A stretch of 64,000 nt of DNA from contig NZ_AP031498.1 in assembly GCF_042854845.1 (NCBI RefSeq), positions 1,736,001 through 1,800,000 of the forward strand, given 5' to 3'. The notes below the pieces were generated by a model. The model did no database searches and was not told the origin of the DNA. It was given only the letters and a program-made list of their open reading frames with translations. Shown here piece by piece: positions 9,233-17,824 of the stretch; position 1 is the stretch's first letter, and every line of letters begins with the position of its first letter. The position numbers and the translations under genes were made by a program. The DNA is from Maricurvus nonylphenolicus. Its GTDB lineage: Bacteria; Pseudomonadota; Gammaproteobacteria; Pseudomonadales; Cellvibrionaceae.

Positions 9233-9913
9233 ATGAGCCAGTTAACAGTGACAGAGGCCATCAACACCCGTAAATCCGTGCGAGCCTTCCAGGATAGGCC
9301 CGTTGATCAGGCGCTGTTACGGGATATGCTAACCCTGGCCGGTAAAACTGCCTCTGGGAGTAATTTACAGCCCTGGAAGCTACATGTGTTGACCGGAGAG
9401 GTAAAAGCCAGTCTAACGGCTAAGGTGAGCGAGCGGATGATGAATAGTCCTGCTGGGGAGGAAGCCGATATTCCCATCTACCCGGAAAAGCTGGCTGACC
9501 CCTGGCGTAGCCGTCGCTTTGAATGTGGTGAAACCATGTACCGAACTCTGGGCATCGGGCGTGAAGACAAGCTAGAGCGGCTTGGGCAGGTGGTAAGAAA
9601 CTTCGAGTTTTTTGGGGCGCCTGTAGGTTTGATCTTTACCATGGACCGCTCCCTGTGTGAGACACAACTTATTGATATCGGTTTGATTGCCGAAAATATT
9701 CAGCTATTGGCGAAAGAGCAGGGCCTGGATACCTGTGCGCAGGCGAGTTGGACCATGTGGCCAAAGACCATTCGTGAAGTGTTGGGTTTGCCGGAAAATG
9801 AGATGGTGGTATTGGGGATGTCCCTGGGTTATGCCGATGAGCAGGCCAAGGTCAATGAGACGGTTCAGTCACGGGTGGCGTTGGACGATTTTGTAGCCTG
9901 GCACGGCTTTTAA
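9233..9913 (+). CDS. Nitroreductase family flavoprotein
   Basis: This 226-residue protein begins with TVTEAINTRKSVRAFQDRPV, the typical FMN-binding start of the nitroreductase family, followed by ASGSNLQPWKLHVL near residue 45. The C-terminal part has VLGLPENEMVVLGMSLGYAD, also typical. Members use FMN and NAD(P)H to reduce nitro groups, quinones or related substrates in the cytoplasm. The start has a GAGGAG ribosome binding site. Its stop codon overlaps that of the convergent periplasmic binding protein gene by four bases. Two palindromes at 9122-9151 are probably its operators. Confidence 0.9.
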   Translation: MSQLTVTEAINTRKSVRAFQDRPVDQALLRDMLTLAGKTASGSNLQPWKLHVLTGEVKASLTAKVSERMMNSPAGEEADIPIYPEKLADPWRSRRFECGETMYRTLGIGREDKLERLGQVVRNFEFFGAPVGLIFTMDRSLCETQLIDIGLIAENIQLLAKEQGLDTCAQASWTMWPKTIREVLGLPENEMVVLGMSLGYADEQAKVNETVQSRVALDDFVAWHGF

Positions 9914-10794
9914 CGCGGCTCAAGCAGGGCAGGCTCTTCCCCCATAATCTGCTGTTTGATGTGTTGCCATTCTTCACTGGAGCCCAGTGTGTCTATGTGC
10001 TGATGCAGGCTTTTATAGCGTGTTGCGTTTAGATTGGGAAACATGACCGCGCGGGAATATTCATCATGGGGTGTGGCAAGGGCCTGGAAGGTACCTGGCC
10101 GAAAGATTCTTTGCTCGTAGTACTGCAGGGTTTTGGCGCTGAGGATGGTGGCGTCAACCCTGTTGGCGGCGACAAGTTTCAGGTTTTGTAATTCCGAACT
10201 GGCTTCGATGGCCCACTGGCGACCCTGGTCAATGTTTTCGGTGACCCCCCAGAAGTAATAACCGCGAGGCAGTGCCAGCTTCTTATCGGTAAGGTCGTTG
10301 GGGTGTTGGTAGGGAAAGCGGTTACCAGAGCGTACGGCAACTACATCAACATCCCACAAAAAGGGCTGGCTCCAGTGAAAGCGGGTTTGTTGCTTGTCTT
10401 TAAACCAGGTTGGGTTTACACCTATAACCGCTCCGTCCAGTGTGCCTGCTTTTAAGTGCAGATCCAGGCGTTTGCGGGGAATGTATTTTAGTGTGATTTT
10501 CCACTGTTGCTGGTGTGTATTCAGCAGGTTGATAAACGCCTGGTAGAGCCCGGTATGGCGGTTGTTGGGATTGAGCTGGGTACTCTTTTGGTTAACCGGT
10601 CCCCAGCTTTGCCGCTGGTTAAAGTAATAAGGGGGCTTGTCGTGATAGGTATAAAATACCAGTTCTTCGGCCGCGAGCGTTGGGTTGATGATCATCCCGA
10701 AAAGCCATATCCCAAAAAGCCGTCCCAGTAGGCGGGACAGGCGTCGGGATCGATGTAGAAGCAGGGACTGCATACGGGATAATAGCCTTCTCAC
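9910..10794 (-). CDS. Periplasmic solute-binding protein (SBP family 3 type)
   Basis: This 294-residue protein has a long basic N-terminus and a hydrophobic signal segment ending near PTLAAEE. The body resembles amino-acid-type binding proteins: ELVFYTYHDKPPYYFN near the start, LKAGTLDGAVIGVNPT in the middle and LVAANRVDATILSAKT in the second lobe. No ABC permease or ATPase lies nearby, so it may be an orphan sensor or binding protein rather than a transport subunit. The first Met is uncertain; the ATG at 10771 (residue 8) is an alternative. It is convergent with the nitroreductase gene. Confidence 0.75.
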   Translation of the reverse strand: MRRLLSRMQSLLLHRSRRLSRLLGRLFGIWLFGMIINPTLAAEELVFYTYHDKPPYYFNQRQSWGPVNQKSTQLNPNNRHTGLYQAFINLLNTHQQQWKITLKYIPRKRLDLHLKAGTLDGAVIGVNPTWFKDKQQTRFHWSQPFLWDVDVVAVRSGNRFPYQHPNDLTDKKLALPRGYYFWGVTENIDQGRQWAIEASSELQNLKLVAANRVDATILSAKTLQYYEQRIFRPGTFQALATPHDEYSRAVMFPNLNATRYKSLHQHIDTLGSSEEWQHIKQQIMGEEPALLEPR

Positions 10795-10870
10795 TCACTG
10801 CAGGACTTTCGTTACTAGACATTGTTATTTAATGTATTTTTAGTATTAACTGCAACTGCATAATATGCCA

Positions 10871-11719
10871 TTAAGTTTCTAGAAATCGGCCTAGTTGCAA
10901 ATCCTGCATCGCTTGCTGAATCTCTGTATGGCTGTTCATCACAAAAGGGCCATACTGCACAATAGCTTCATCAATGGGTTTGCCGCTCAGTACCAGCAGT
11001 TCGGCACCATCCGGGCCCGCGTTGATCGATAGTGCCTCACCGCTTGAAAATACCCCCATTTGCTGTGTGTTTACTCCCTCGCGTATTTCTCCTCTATAGA
11101 CATACAGCACAGCAGAATAGTTCGGATTAAAGCTCAATTCAGTGGTTGTGTTAGGTTCGAGTATCACATCCAACAACAGCGGCTCGGTCGAAAAATCATG
11201 CTCGGATAGGGCTCCTTGCACACTGATGCCGTGCCCCTGCACATTTCCGGCTATGACTCGCACCTGACTGCTGTCGTTGATCGTAATACTTGGGATGTGC
11301 TGGCTGCGAAGATCGCGATAGGCTGCAGGCTTCATCTTTTCGGCGGCAGGTAGATTCAGCCAAATCTGAAAACAGTGTAAAAGACCGTGATCCTGTTCTG
11401 GCATTTCGGAGTGTAATACGCCTCTGCCTGCGGTCATCCACTGTACATCCCCGGATTCAATAACACCTTCATTGCCCATATGGTCACGGTGGCGCATACG
11501 GCCTGCTTTCATATAGGTGATAGTCTCGAAACCGCGATGGGGGTGTTCTGGGAAGCCGCCAATATAATCGGCGGCTGCATCGGAGTTTATCTCGTCGATC
11601 ATTAAAAAAGGGTTTAAAACCGGGTGTAAACGCTGGCCAGCCAGGCGATTGATTTTTACACCATCGCCGTCGCTGGCAGGTATAGCTGAGATAACCTGTT
11701 TAAGTGTTCTTTGCGTCAT
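10871..11719 (-). CDS. Pirin family protein (quercetinase-like cupin, YhaK-type)
   Basis: This protein of about 282 residues has the pirin metal site: HPHRG in the N-terminal cupin and HSEMPE about 45 residues later. Pirins bind a metal and some oxidise flavonoids, but the role of most bacterial members is not settled. The C-terminal cupin ends with FVMNSHTEIQQAM, a typical pirin tail. I chose the ATG at 11719, which has AAGGCAGGA upstream and leaves 13 bases after the stop of the preceding gene; a start at 11749 would overlap that gene. It is the last gene of the DoxX-YqjG-pirin operon, opposite a LysR gene. Confidence 0.88.
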   Translation of the reverse strand: MTQRTLKQVISAIPASDGDGVKINRLAGQRLHPVLNPFLMIDEINSDAAADYIGGFPEHPHRGFETITYMKAGRMRHRDHMGNEGVIESGDVQWMTAGRGVLHSEMPEQDHGLLHCFQIWLNLPAAEKMKPAAYRDLRSQHIPSITINDSSQVRVIAGNVQGHGISVQGALSEHDFSTEPLLLDVILEPNTTTELSFNPNYSAVLYVYRGEIREGVNTQQMGVFSSGEALSINAGPDGAELLVLSGKPIDEAIVQYGPFVMNSHTEIQQAMQDLQLGRFLET

Positions 11720-11732
11720 GTCGGGTCCTGCC

Positions 11733-12707
11733 TTAGCTTGCCTGGGCATCGATAAAGTGGTCTCGGTTGTGGGGCGAGCTAAAGTCCAGCTCGGGGCCGA
11801 GTGGCACTATGCCCGTCGGGTTAATACTGAGATGACTGGCGTAGTAATGGGTTTTGATATGATCAAAGTTCACCGTCTCGGCAATGCCTTTGAGTTGATA
11901 AAGCTCGCGGATATATCCGCTAATGGCCGGGTAATCACTCAAGCGCTGACGATTGGTTTTAAAGTGGCCGTAATAGACTGCATCGAATCGCACCAGGGTG
12001 GTAAACAAGCGCCAGTCCGCTTCAGTGATGTGTGAGCCGGTTAAGTAACGCTGCGTTGTCAGAATGCCCTCCACCCAATCTAGGGCGTCGAACAATTGAT
12101 AGAACGCCGTTTCATAGGCTGCTTGAGTTGTCGCAAAGCCCGCACGATACACACCGTTATTGATGGTGTCGTAAACCCTGGCGTTTACTGTATCAATCTT
12201 TTCTTGCTGAGCTAGTGGGTAATAGTCATCGGTATTGCCGGTCAGGTGATTAAAGGCATTGTTAAACATGCGAATAATCTCTGAAGATTCGTTGCTGACA
12301 ATGGTTTCTGTCTGCTTGTCCCACAGTACCGGTACGGTGACACGGCCTTCGTAACTGGCATCGGCTTTGAGATAGAGTTGATACAAAAACTGCAGACCGT
12401 AATTGGGATCAGTCATTTCCCAGCCGTGTTCCAGCATGGTGGGCTCTACAATGGTGACATCGATATACGGCTGCAGTTGCTTTAGGTTGCGAAAGATCAG
12501 CGTGCGGTGCGCCCAGGGGCAAGCCAGGGAAACGTACAAATGGTAACGGCCTGCTTCGGCTTTAAATCCGGCCTGTCCGCTGGGGCCTGCTTTACCGTCT
12601 GCAGTGATCCAGTTTCTGAAGCGGCTGTCCTGGCGGCGAAACTCGCCGCCGCTGGTTTTGGTGTCGTACCACTGATCGACCCACTGGCCATTTTGCAGTA
12701 AACCCAT
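11733..12707 (-). CDS. yqjG: Glutathionyl-hydroquinone reductase (YqjG family, Xi-class GST)
   Basis: This 324-residue cytoplasmic enzyme has the YqjG features: an N-terminal extension (WYDTKTSGGEFRRQDS), the catalytic cysteine at residue 63 in SLACPWAHR, and the all-alpha C-terminal domain with ITEADWRLFTTLVRFDAVYY. The E. coli homologue uses glutathione to reduce glutathionyl-hydroquinones, and length and cysteine position match it. It lies between doxX (28 bases upstream) and pirin (13 bases downstream), so one transcript is likely. The group mirrors the E. coli yqjF-yqjG/yhaJ-yhaK neighbourhood, which is linked to quinone and nitroaromatic stress. Confidence 0.93.
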   Translation of the reverse strand: MGLLQNGQWVDQWYDTKTSGGEFRRQDSRFRNWITADGKAGPSGQAGFKAEAGRYHLYVSLACPWAHRTLIFRNLKQLQPYIDVTIVEPTMLEHGWEMTDPNYGLQFLYQLYLKADASYEGRVTVPVLWDKQTETIVSNESSEIIRMFNNAFNHLTGNTDDYYPLAQQEKIDTVNARVYDTINNGVYRAGFATTQAAYETAFYQLFDALDWVEGILTTQRYLTGSHITEADWRLFTTLVRFDAVYYGHFKTNRQRLSDYPAISGYIRELYQLKGIAETVNFDHIKTHYYASHLSINPTGIVPLGPELDFSSPHNRDHFIDAQAS

Positions 12708-12735
12708 GATCTTGCTCCTGTCTTAGAAATAGAAT

Positions 12736-13203
12736 TTAGTGTGAGGCGGTTTGCAGTGGCAGTTGGGCCTTGGACTGAATGGCTTGATCCAAGCTGAAAC
12801 TGCCAGCGCCACGAATTAACAAGGCAACACTGATGGCCAGCAGTGCCAGGCCAAATTCATAGCCGTTGTTTGACATAAACAGGCCGTGTTCGAGATGCAC
12901 GGTGACAATGGCGACCAGCATGGTAATGGCCAGTGTCAGCGCGGCAGGCCGAACCAGCAGGCCAACGATAAGCAGCAAACCGCCGAAGAACTCTGCACTG
13001 CCGGCCAGGCCCGCCATCAGGTAGCCGGGACTCAAGCCGATGGAGTCCATCCAGCCTGCGGTACCTTGCAAACCATATCCGCCAAACCAGCCGAACAGTT
13101 TCTGGGCGCCATGGGCGGCAAAGATAATGCCTGCAGCAATACGCATTGGCAGCGCATCAAGGCCTGCTTGAGTGGTTATCAGTTGTTGAAGTTGTGCTTT
13201 CAT
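12736..13203 (-). CDS. DoxX family membrane protein (YqjF-like)
   Basis: This 155-residue protein has four hydrophobic segments and the DoxX signature: RIAAGIIFAAHGAQKLFGWFGG near the N-terminus and AGLAGSAEFFGGLLLIVGL after it. It should sit in the inner membrane. The E. coli counterpart yqjF is a well-known reporter promoter for nitroaromatic breakdown products. It is the first gene of the operon with yqjG and pirin. The divergent LysR gene starts 117 bases away across a palindromic operator. Confidence 0.9.
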   Translation of the reverse strand: MKAQLQQLITTQAGLDALPMRIAAGIIFAAHGAQKLFGWFGGYGLQGTAGWMDSIGLSPGYLMAGLAGSAEFFGGLLLIVGLLVRPAALTLAITMLVAIVTVHLEHGLFMSNNGYEFGLALLAISVALLIRGAGSFSLDQAIQSKAQLPLQTASH

Positions 13204-13281
13204 GGTGTGTTCCCTGTGTTTGTTGAGTTGATAGGGTCATTCTAGGGGGAGCCTAATAAGTGAATAAGGGCCAAAATTTGT

Positions 13282-13305
13282 TTAGAATGTTCTAAAAATT
13301 AGAAC
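13282..13305. promoter_or_regulatory. Overlapping palindromic operator between doxX and the LysR gene
   Basis: Two overlapping perfect inverted repeats are seen: TTAGAATGTTCTAA (13282-13295) and GTTCTAAAAATTAGAAC (13289-13305). They lie 16 bases upstream of the LysR start and about 80 bases upstream of doxX. The position fits a LysR-type regulator that controls itself and the divergent operon. Binding is inferred. Confidence 0.65.
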
Positions 13306-13320
13306 TATTTAGGGGGTCTT

Positions 13321-14223
13321 ATGAGTAGCCGTAATCCCATATCTATTGAGGTCCTGGAAATACTCGATGCGATTGATCGGCGTGGAAGCTTTGCAAAAGC
13401 TGCAGAAGAGCTGAACAAAGCCACATCGGCGGTTTCCTACGGTGTGCAAAAGCTCGAAGAGCAGCTGGGAATTGCGTTGTTTCAGCGCCAGGGGCGTCGC
13501 TCGGTGCTGACCCCGGCCGGGCAGTTGATGCTGGAAGAAGGCCGCAGAATTTTATCGACTACCGTGCGTTTGGCCTCAGCGGCCAAGGAGGTCGCAACAG
13601 GGTGGGAACCTCGTATTCGGGTGGCGATTGAATCAACCCAGGCCTGCCCACTGTTTTATGACATCCTTGCAGCGTTTTTACAGCAGCACGCCTCCATAGA
13701 GATTGATTTGAGTGAGTGCACATTAAACGGTGGTTGGGAGGCGTTGGATAAAGGGCGGGTGGATTTGATTGTCGGCGCGCCGGGGCCTGTGCCTCTGCAG
13801 AAAGGCTATCGGGCTATACCCATGGGCACAGGTATTTTAGTGCCGGTTATTGCCAGTCAACATGCCTTGGCAAGTCAGACGCAGGATTCGGATCAGTTGC
13901 AGGCGGTGTTGCCGAAACTGCGCCGCATTATCCTGCATGATACCTCGCAAGCCGATATTGCTCGCAGTGAAGGCTTGAGCAGTGGTGGGCAAAACTTTTA
14001 CGTGCAAACCATCGAGCAAAAAACCGAAGCCATAATCGCTGGCATAGGTATTGGCCATTTACCGCGGCAACGCATTCAGGGATTGTTGGATAAGGGGGTT
14101 TTGCAGGAGTTGGATCTGGGTGTAACCAATAATCCGGAGAATTTTCTGGCTTGGAAAATCAGCAACAAAGGCAAGGGATTACAGGCGCTGACGCAAATGC
14201 TGGCGGCAGCGCACTGGGAGTAA
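13321..14223 (+). CDS. LysR family transcriptional regulator (YhaJ-like)
   Basis: This 300-residue protein has an N-terminal winged helix-turn-helix (IEVLEILDAIDRRGSFAKAA, then SAVSYGVQKLEEQLGIALFQ) and a LysR substrate-binding domain from about residue 90. The N-terminus resembles E. coli YhaJ, including LDAIDRRGSFA and the SYGVQKLEE recognition helix. YhaJ activates yqjF in response to dinitrotoluene-derived compounds. Here the gene is divergent from doxX-yqjG-pirin, with a strong palindromic site between them, so it is the likely local activator. The inducer is not known. Confidence 0.9.
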   Translation: MSSRNPISIEVLEILDAIDRRGSFAKAAEELNKATSAVSYGVQKLEEQLGIALFQRQGRRSVLTPAGQLMLEEGRRILSTTVRLASAAKEVATGWEPRIRVAIESTQACPLFYDILAAFLQQHASIEIDLSECTLNGGWEALDKGRVDLIVGAPGPVPLQKGYRAIPMGTGILVPVIASQHALASQTQDSDQLQAVLPKLRRIILHDTSQADIARSEGLSSGGQNFYVQTIEQKTEAIIAGIGIGHLPRQRIQGLLDKGVLQELDLGVTNNPENFLAWKISNKGKGLQALTQMLAAAHWE

Positions 14224-14242
14224 AAGGACTGAGCGAGTTTGA

Positions 14243-15109
14243 TCAGCTAATCTTATCCAGCCATTGGGCAACAGCCTGACCGATTTCCTGACCGGAATCT
14301 TCCTGAATAAAGTGCAACCCTTTTACTGTCACTTCCGTTTGGTTGGCCCAGCTACGGCAGAATTCCCGTTGGCGACCAATCAGAATAGAGCCTGGTTCGG
14401 CATTAACGAATAATTTCGGTAAGGGTGAATCACTTAGCCATTGACCGTAGTCGCCCACCACGTTAACCATATCCGCAGGTTCGCCACCAAGAGGAATGGA
14501 GCGAGGCCAGTTCAGCATAGGTTGGCGATCATCTTCGTTGAGGAAAGGGCGGCGGTATTCGTTCATTTCTTCTTCGCTTAGCTTGCGAATAATGGAACTT
14601 GGGAAAACGCCTTCAATAAACATATTACGCTTCAATACCAGATCTTCGCCTTTGTCCGAGCGGAATCCCTGGAAAATACCGCGCGCGCCTTCTGGCCAGT
14701 CATCCCATTCCATTGGCATGACGATACCTTCCATATAAGCAATACCCCGTACCGCCTCGCGGTGCTGATTTGCCCAGTGGAAGCCCAACGCACTGCCCCA
14801 GTCGTGAATAACCAGGGTGACGTTATTGTTTACACCCAGTGACTCCAGCAACTGGTTTAAATAATCATAGGCCACGTGGAAGCTGTAACGCTCAGGGCCT
14901 TCGGCAGGATCGAGTTTGTCAGAATCGCCCTGGCCAATAAGGTCTGGTGCAATCAGTCGGCCTTTATCTGCCAGCTCGGGCATTACATGGCGCCATAGGT
15001 AGGATGAGGTTGGGTTACCGTGTAAAAAAACGATGGGGTCACCTTCACCTTCGTCGATGTAGGCAATTTTTTTGCCCTGAATCTCCAGGAATTTTTTACT
15101 GTAAGTCAT
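14243..15109 (-). CDS. Haloalkane dehalogenase (HLD-II type, LinB/DhaA-like)
   Basis: This 288-residue alpha/beta hydrolase would cleave a carbon-halogen bond in alkanes to give an alcohol and halide. The full catalytic pentad can be placed: Asn32 in HGNPTSS, nucleophile Asp103 and halide-holding Trp104 in VIHDWGSALG, Glu127 in MEGIVMP, and His266 in GLHFIQEDSG. The order and spacing match LinB (38, 108, 109, 132, 272) very closely, which separates it from epoxide hydrolases. There is no signal peptide. It is the last gene of an operon after a TetR gene and an enoyl-CoA hydratase gene (26-base gap), which suggests haloalkane or halo-fatty-acid use. Confidence 0.92.
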   Translation of the reverse strand: MTYSKKFLEIQGKKIAYIDEGEGDPIVFLHGNPTSSYLWRHVMPELADKGRLIAPDLIGQGDSDKLDPAEGPERYSFHVAYDYLNQLLESLGVNNNVTLVIHDWGSALGFHWANQHREAVRGIAYMEGIVMPMEWDDWPEGARGIFQGFRSDKGEDLVLKRNMFIEGVFPSSIIRKLSEEEMNEYRRPFLNEDDRQPMLNWPRSIPLGGEPADMVNVVGDYGQWLSDSPLPKLFVNAEPGSILIGRQREFCRSWANQTEVTVKGLHFIQEDSGQEIGQAVAQWLDKIS

Positions 15110-15135
15110 AGGGTTCTCTCTCTTATTTCTTACTA

Positions 15136-15915
15136 TTATCTTTTGCCTTTAAATGCGGCCTGACGTTTTTCCAAAAACGCATTAATGCCTTCCTGGCCGT
15201 CGATGCCTTCGGAGTTGGCGGCAATCAGTTCGGCTTCTAACGCCATTTGTGATTCCAGGCTTTCGGTAGAAGAGGAGGCAATTAACTGTTTAACACTGCC
15301 AAAGGCAGCGGTAGCACCTTTAGTCAACTGCTTGGCCAGGTCCATCGCAGTTTCCAGTTCCTTGCCAGCTTCAACCACCTGATTCACAAGGCCCCAGTCC
15401 AGCGCTTCCTGAGCACTGACTTTACGGTTGGTGATCAACATTTCTTTGGCACGACGATCACCAATCAAGCGTGGCAGAAAGTAGGTGGAGCTACCATCAG
15501 GAGACAGACCCGCGGCGGTATAGGATCCCATAAAACCCGCTTTTTCGCCGGCAATGACAAAGTCACATTGGGCGGCGAAGCTCATACCGGCACCGGCCGC
15601 CATGCTGTGAACTGCTGCGATAGTAGGTTTGTCCATGCGGTTGAACAGGGAAATAGCAGAGTGCAGATATACGGTCAGCTCTTTTAGGGCGCTGCCGATA
15701 TTGCCACCACTTTCGGCAAAGTAGGCCAGGTCACCGCCGGCGCAAAACAGTTTCTGGTCGCTGCTGATAACGATAGCGCGGATATCATCGTTTTCGTCAC
15801 ACTTTAAGGCAACATCCAAAAGCTCTTTCATAAAAGGCAGGTGCATGGCAATGCGCTTAAGTGTGATATGGGCAATATTGTTGTCGATGTCTAATGACAG
15901 GTGTTCGTAGCTCAT
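15136..15915 (-). CDS. Enoyl-CoA hydratase/isomerase family protein
   Basis: This 259-residue crotonase-fold protein has the oxyanion-hole segments LFCAGGDLAYFAES near residue 57 and AAVHSMAAGAGMSFAAQCDF near residue 100. Usual members hydrate or isomerise enoyl-CoA in beta-oxidation. The usual Glu in the second catalytic position falls in a GLSPDGSSTYFLPRL segment where Asp or Ser occurs instead, as in isomerase-like members, so the exact reaction is open. It lies between a TetR gene (31-base gap) and the haloalkane dehalogenase (26-base gap), probably on one transcript. Confidence 0.88.
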   Translation of the reverse strand: MSYEHLSLDIDNNIAHITLKRIAMHLPFMKELLDVALKCDENDDIRAIVISSDQKLFCAGGDLAYFAESGGNIGSALKELTVYLHSAISLFNRMDKPTIAAVHSMAAGAGMSFAAQCDFVIAGEKAGFMGSYTAAGLSPDGSSTYFLPRLIGDRRAKEMLITNRKVSAQEALDWGLVNQVVEAGKELETAMDLAKQLTKGATAAFGSVKQLIASSSTESLESQMALEAELIAANSEGIDGQEGINAFLEKRQAAFKGKR

Positions 15916-15946
15916 GGTGGGCTCCTGAGATGGTTGTTTTGTTAGC

Positions 15947-16528
15947 TTAAATACCTAACAGTGACAGGGTGGTTTCAATAATATTTTCCAGCTCGCTGGG
16001 TTCGACTTCTTTTCTGGCTGCGACACGCACGCCCTGATTAATCGTCATAATAAATTGAGCCAGCTGTTGCGGGGTTTTGTCTGTTTTAATTAAGTTATTG
16101 TGTATGGCTTGCTCGAAGCACTGGCTAAACGCATCTTCAATTTCTGTCAGACGTTGTGAAGCCAGTTGGCTCAGGCCGCGATCCACATCGGCCAGTTCCA
16201 GCACGCTGTTGATCATCATGCAGCCTCGGTGCATGCGTCGTGTGGGCACTTCAAACAAGGTGGCGGCAAAAAACAGGCGTATCGCCACCGCCGGGTTATT
16301 TTCTTCCTTAACGCGGGCAAGAATGCCGTAGGTGCGATCGGCAAACAGGTGCAGGGCTTCGATAAACAGTTGGCGCTTATCGCCAAAGGCGGCATAAAGG
16401 CTGCTGCGGCTGATTTCCATGGAGCTTAAAAGCTGTTGCATAGAGGTCGCGGTATAGCCTTGGCGCCAAAACAGATGCATGGCGGCCAGCAGGGCTTTTT
16501 GTCGATCAAATTCTGTGGGTCTTGCCAT
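15947..16528 (-). CDS. TetR/AcrR family transcriptional regulator
   Basis: This 193-residue protein starts MARPTEFDRQKALLAAMHLF. Its helix-turn-helix includes QGYTATSMQQLLSSMEISRS and SLYAAFGDKRQLF, typical of the NemR/AcuR-like TetR group. I chose the ATG at 16528 because the frame upstream (to 16720) does not look like TetR sequence. A perfect palindrome ACCAATTGGT (16555-16564) lies 27 bases upstream of the start, and its ATTGGTC half recurs at 16593-16599, so self-repression is likely. It leads the hydratase and dehalogenase operon. Confidence 0.9.
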   Translation of the reverse strand: MARPTEFDRQKALLAAMHLFWRQGYTATSMQQLLSSMEISRSSLYAAFGDKRQLFIEALHLFADRTYGILARVKEENNPAVAIRLFFAATLFEVPTRRMHRGCMMINSVLELADVDRGLSQLASQRLTEIEDAFSQCFEQAIHNNLIKTDKTPQQLAQFIMTINQGVRVAARKEVEPSELENIIETTLSLLGI

Positions 16529-16554
16529 GGTCTCTCGCGTGTATTGGGTTATGA

Positions 16555-16599
16555 ACCAATTGGTCTTTAATGAGTGTATGTGTACTGGAATGATTGGTC
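16555..16599. promoter_or_regulatory. Probable TetR operator (ACCAATTGGT and half site)
   Basis: A perfect 10-base palindrome at 16555-16564, plus a second ATTGGTC copy at 16593-16599 (34 bases from the matching half at 16559-16565), lies just upstream of the TetR start. The region also faces the DUF808 gene, so either side could be controlled. Binding is inferred from position. Confidence 0.5.
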
Positions 16600-16723
16600 C
16601 ACAACTTTGGACTGAACTTGGTGATAAATGACAGGCTTTGGGTGGAAATGGACAATTTAACTCAAGTCCTGAATCCTGTATAAAGTGGCATAACTTGGAC
16701 TTAAGTAAGAAGGGATACACATT

Positions 16724-17656
16724 ATGGCGGGAGCCAGCTTATTAGCGTTAATTGATGACATAGCCACGGTACTGGACGATGTGGCTGTAATGACCAAAGT
16801 GGCGGCCCGTAAAACGGCAGGGGTTTTAGGCGATGATCTGGCCCTGAATGCACAGCAGGTCTCCGGGGTTAAAGCCGAACGGGAATTACCGGTAGTCTGG
16901 GCTGTTGCCAAGGGGTCCGCTAAAAACAAGGTCATTTTGCTACCCGCGGCTTTCCTGATCAGTGCTTTTGCGCCCTGGTTAATTCTGCCTTTGCTGATGT
17001 TGGGTGGGGCTTTTTTGTGTTTTGAAGGTGTGGAGAAGGTTGTACACAGCCTGTTCCATAAAGAGGAAAAAGAAGCCGAGCACAAGGAAATGTTGGCGGT
17101 GTTAACCGACCCTGATGCCGATATGATGGCCTTTGAAGAAAAGAAAATTAAAGGGGCGATACGTACCGATTTTATTTTATCGGCTGAGATTATTGTGATT
17201 GCCCTGGGGACTGTGAAAGAGGCGGCGTTTGTAACCCAGGTGGCGACGGTGACAGCGATTGCCATACTGATGACTGTCGGTGTTTACAGTTTGGTGGCGG
17301 GTATTGTGAAGCTTGATGATGTGGGTTACTACCTGCAGGATGCCGCCTCCGGAGTGAAACGTGCCATCGGCCGTATGATCTTACGGTTCTGTCCTTTCTT
17401 AATGAAAACCTTATCTGTGGTGGGCACAGCGGCGATGTTTTTGGTGGGCGGCGGTATTCTGGTTCACGGGGTCCCTGTTGGTCATGATGTGGTCCACTAT
17501 GCTGAGGAACTGGTTGCCGGCCTGGCCTTGGTGGGTGGGCTGTTAAAGGTCTTAATGCCTATGCTGGTTAATGCCATAGTGGGGATTGTGGCAGGGGCGA
17601 TAGTGTTATTAGGCGTGTCGTTGGTAAAGCCTAAGGCTGTCTCTGAGGTTGCATAG
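16724..17656 (+). CDS. DUF808 family inner-membrane protein (YedI-like)
   Basis: This 310-residue protein starts AGASLLALIDDIATVLDDVA, the very conserved opening of the DUF808/YedI family. About five to seven hydrophobic segments follow, for example LLPAAFLISAFAPWLILPLL and TLSVVGTAAMFLVGGGILVH. The charged loop around residues 112-150 (HKEEKEAEHKEM, KKIKGAIRTDF) is also typical. The function of the family is not established. It is transcribed away from the TetR operon, with 195 bases between the starts. Confidence 0.9.
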   Translation: MAGASLLALIDDIATVLDDVAVMTKVAARKTAGVLGDDLALNAQQVSGVKAERELPVVWAVAKGSAKNKVILLPAAFLISAFAPWLILPLLMLGGAFLCFEGVEKVVHSLFHKEEKEAEHKEMLAVLTDPDADMMAFEEKKIKGAIRTDFILSAEIIVIALGTVKEAAFVTQVATVTAIAILMTVGVYSLVAGIVKLDDVGYYLQDAASGVKRAIGRMILRFCPFLMKTLSVVGTAAMFLVGGGILVHGVPVGHDVVHYAEELVAGLALVGGLLKVLMPMLVNAIVGIVAGAIVLLGVSLVKPKAVSEVA

Positions 17657-17824
17657 CTATAGTGCCCCATTGCGGGGCCAATGCCTTCAAGGAAAGGCGC
17701 TGGGCAGCTTATTCTAACTTATGGTAACCCCGCGCTTATCGCGCTTTCTGCTTGTTATTGTTTGTGTTTTTTATGGTGCACGGCGTGGTGCATCTAATTA
17801 TTTTTGCTCTATTGTGGTGCTTTC

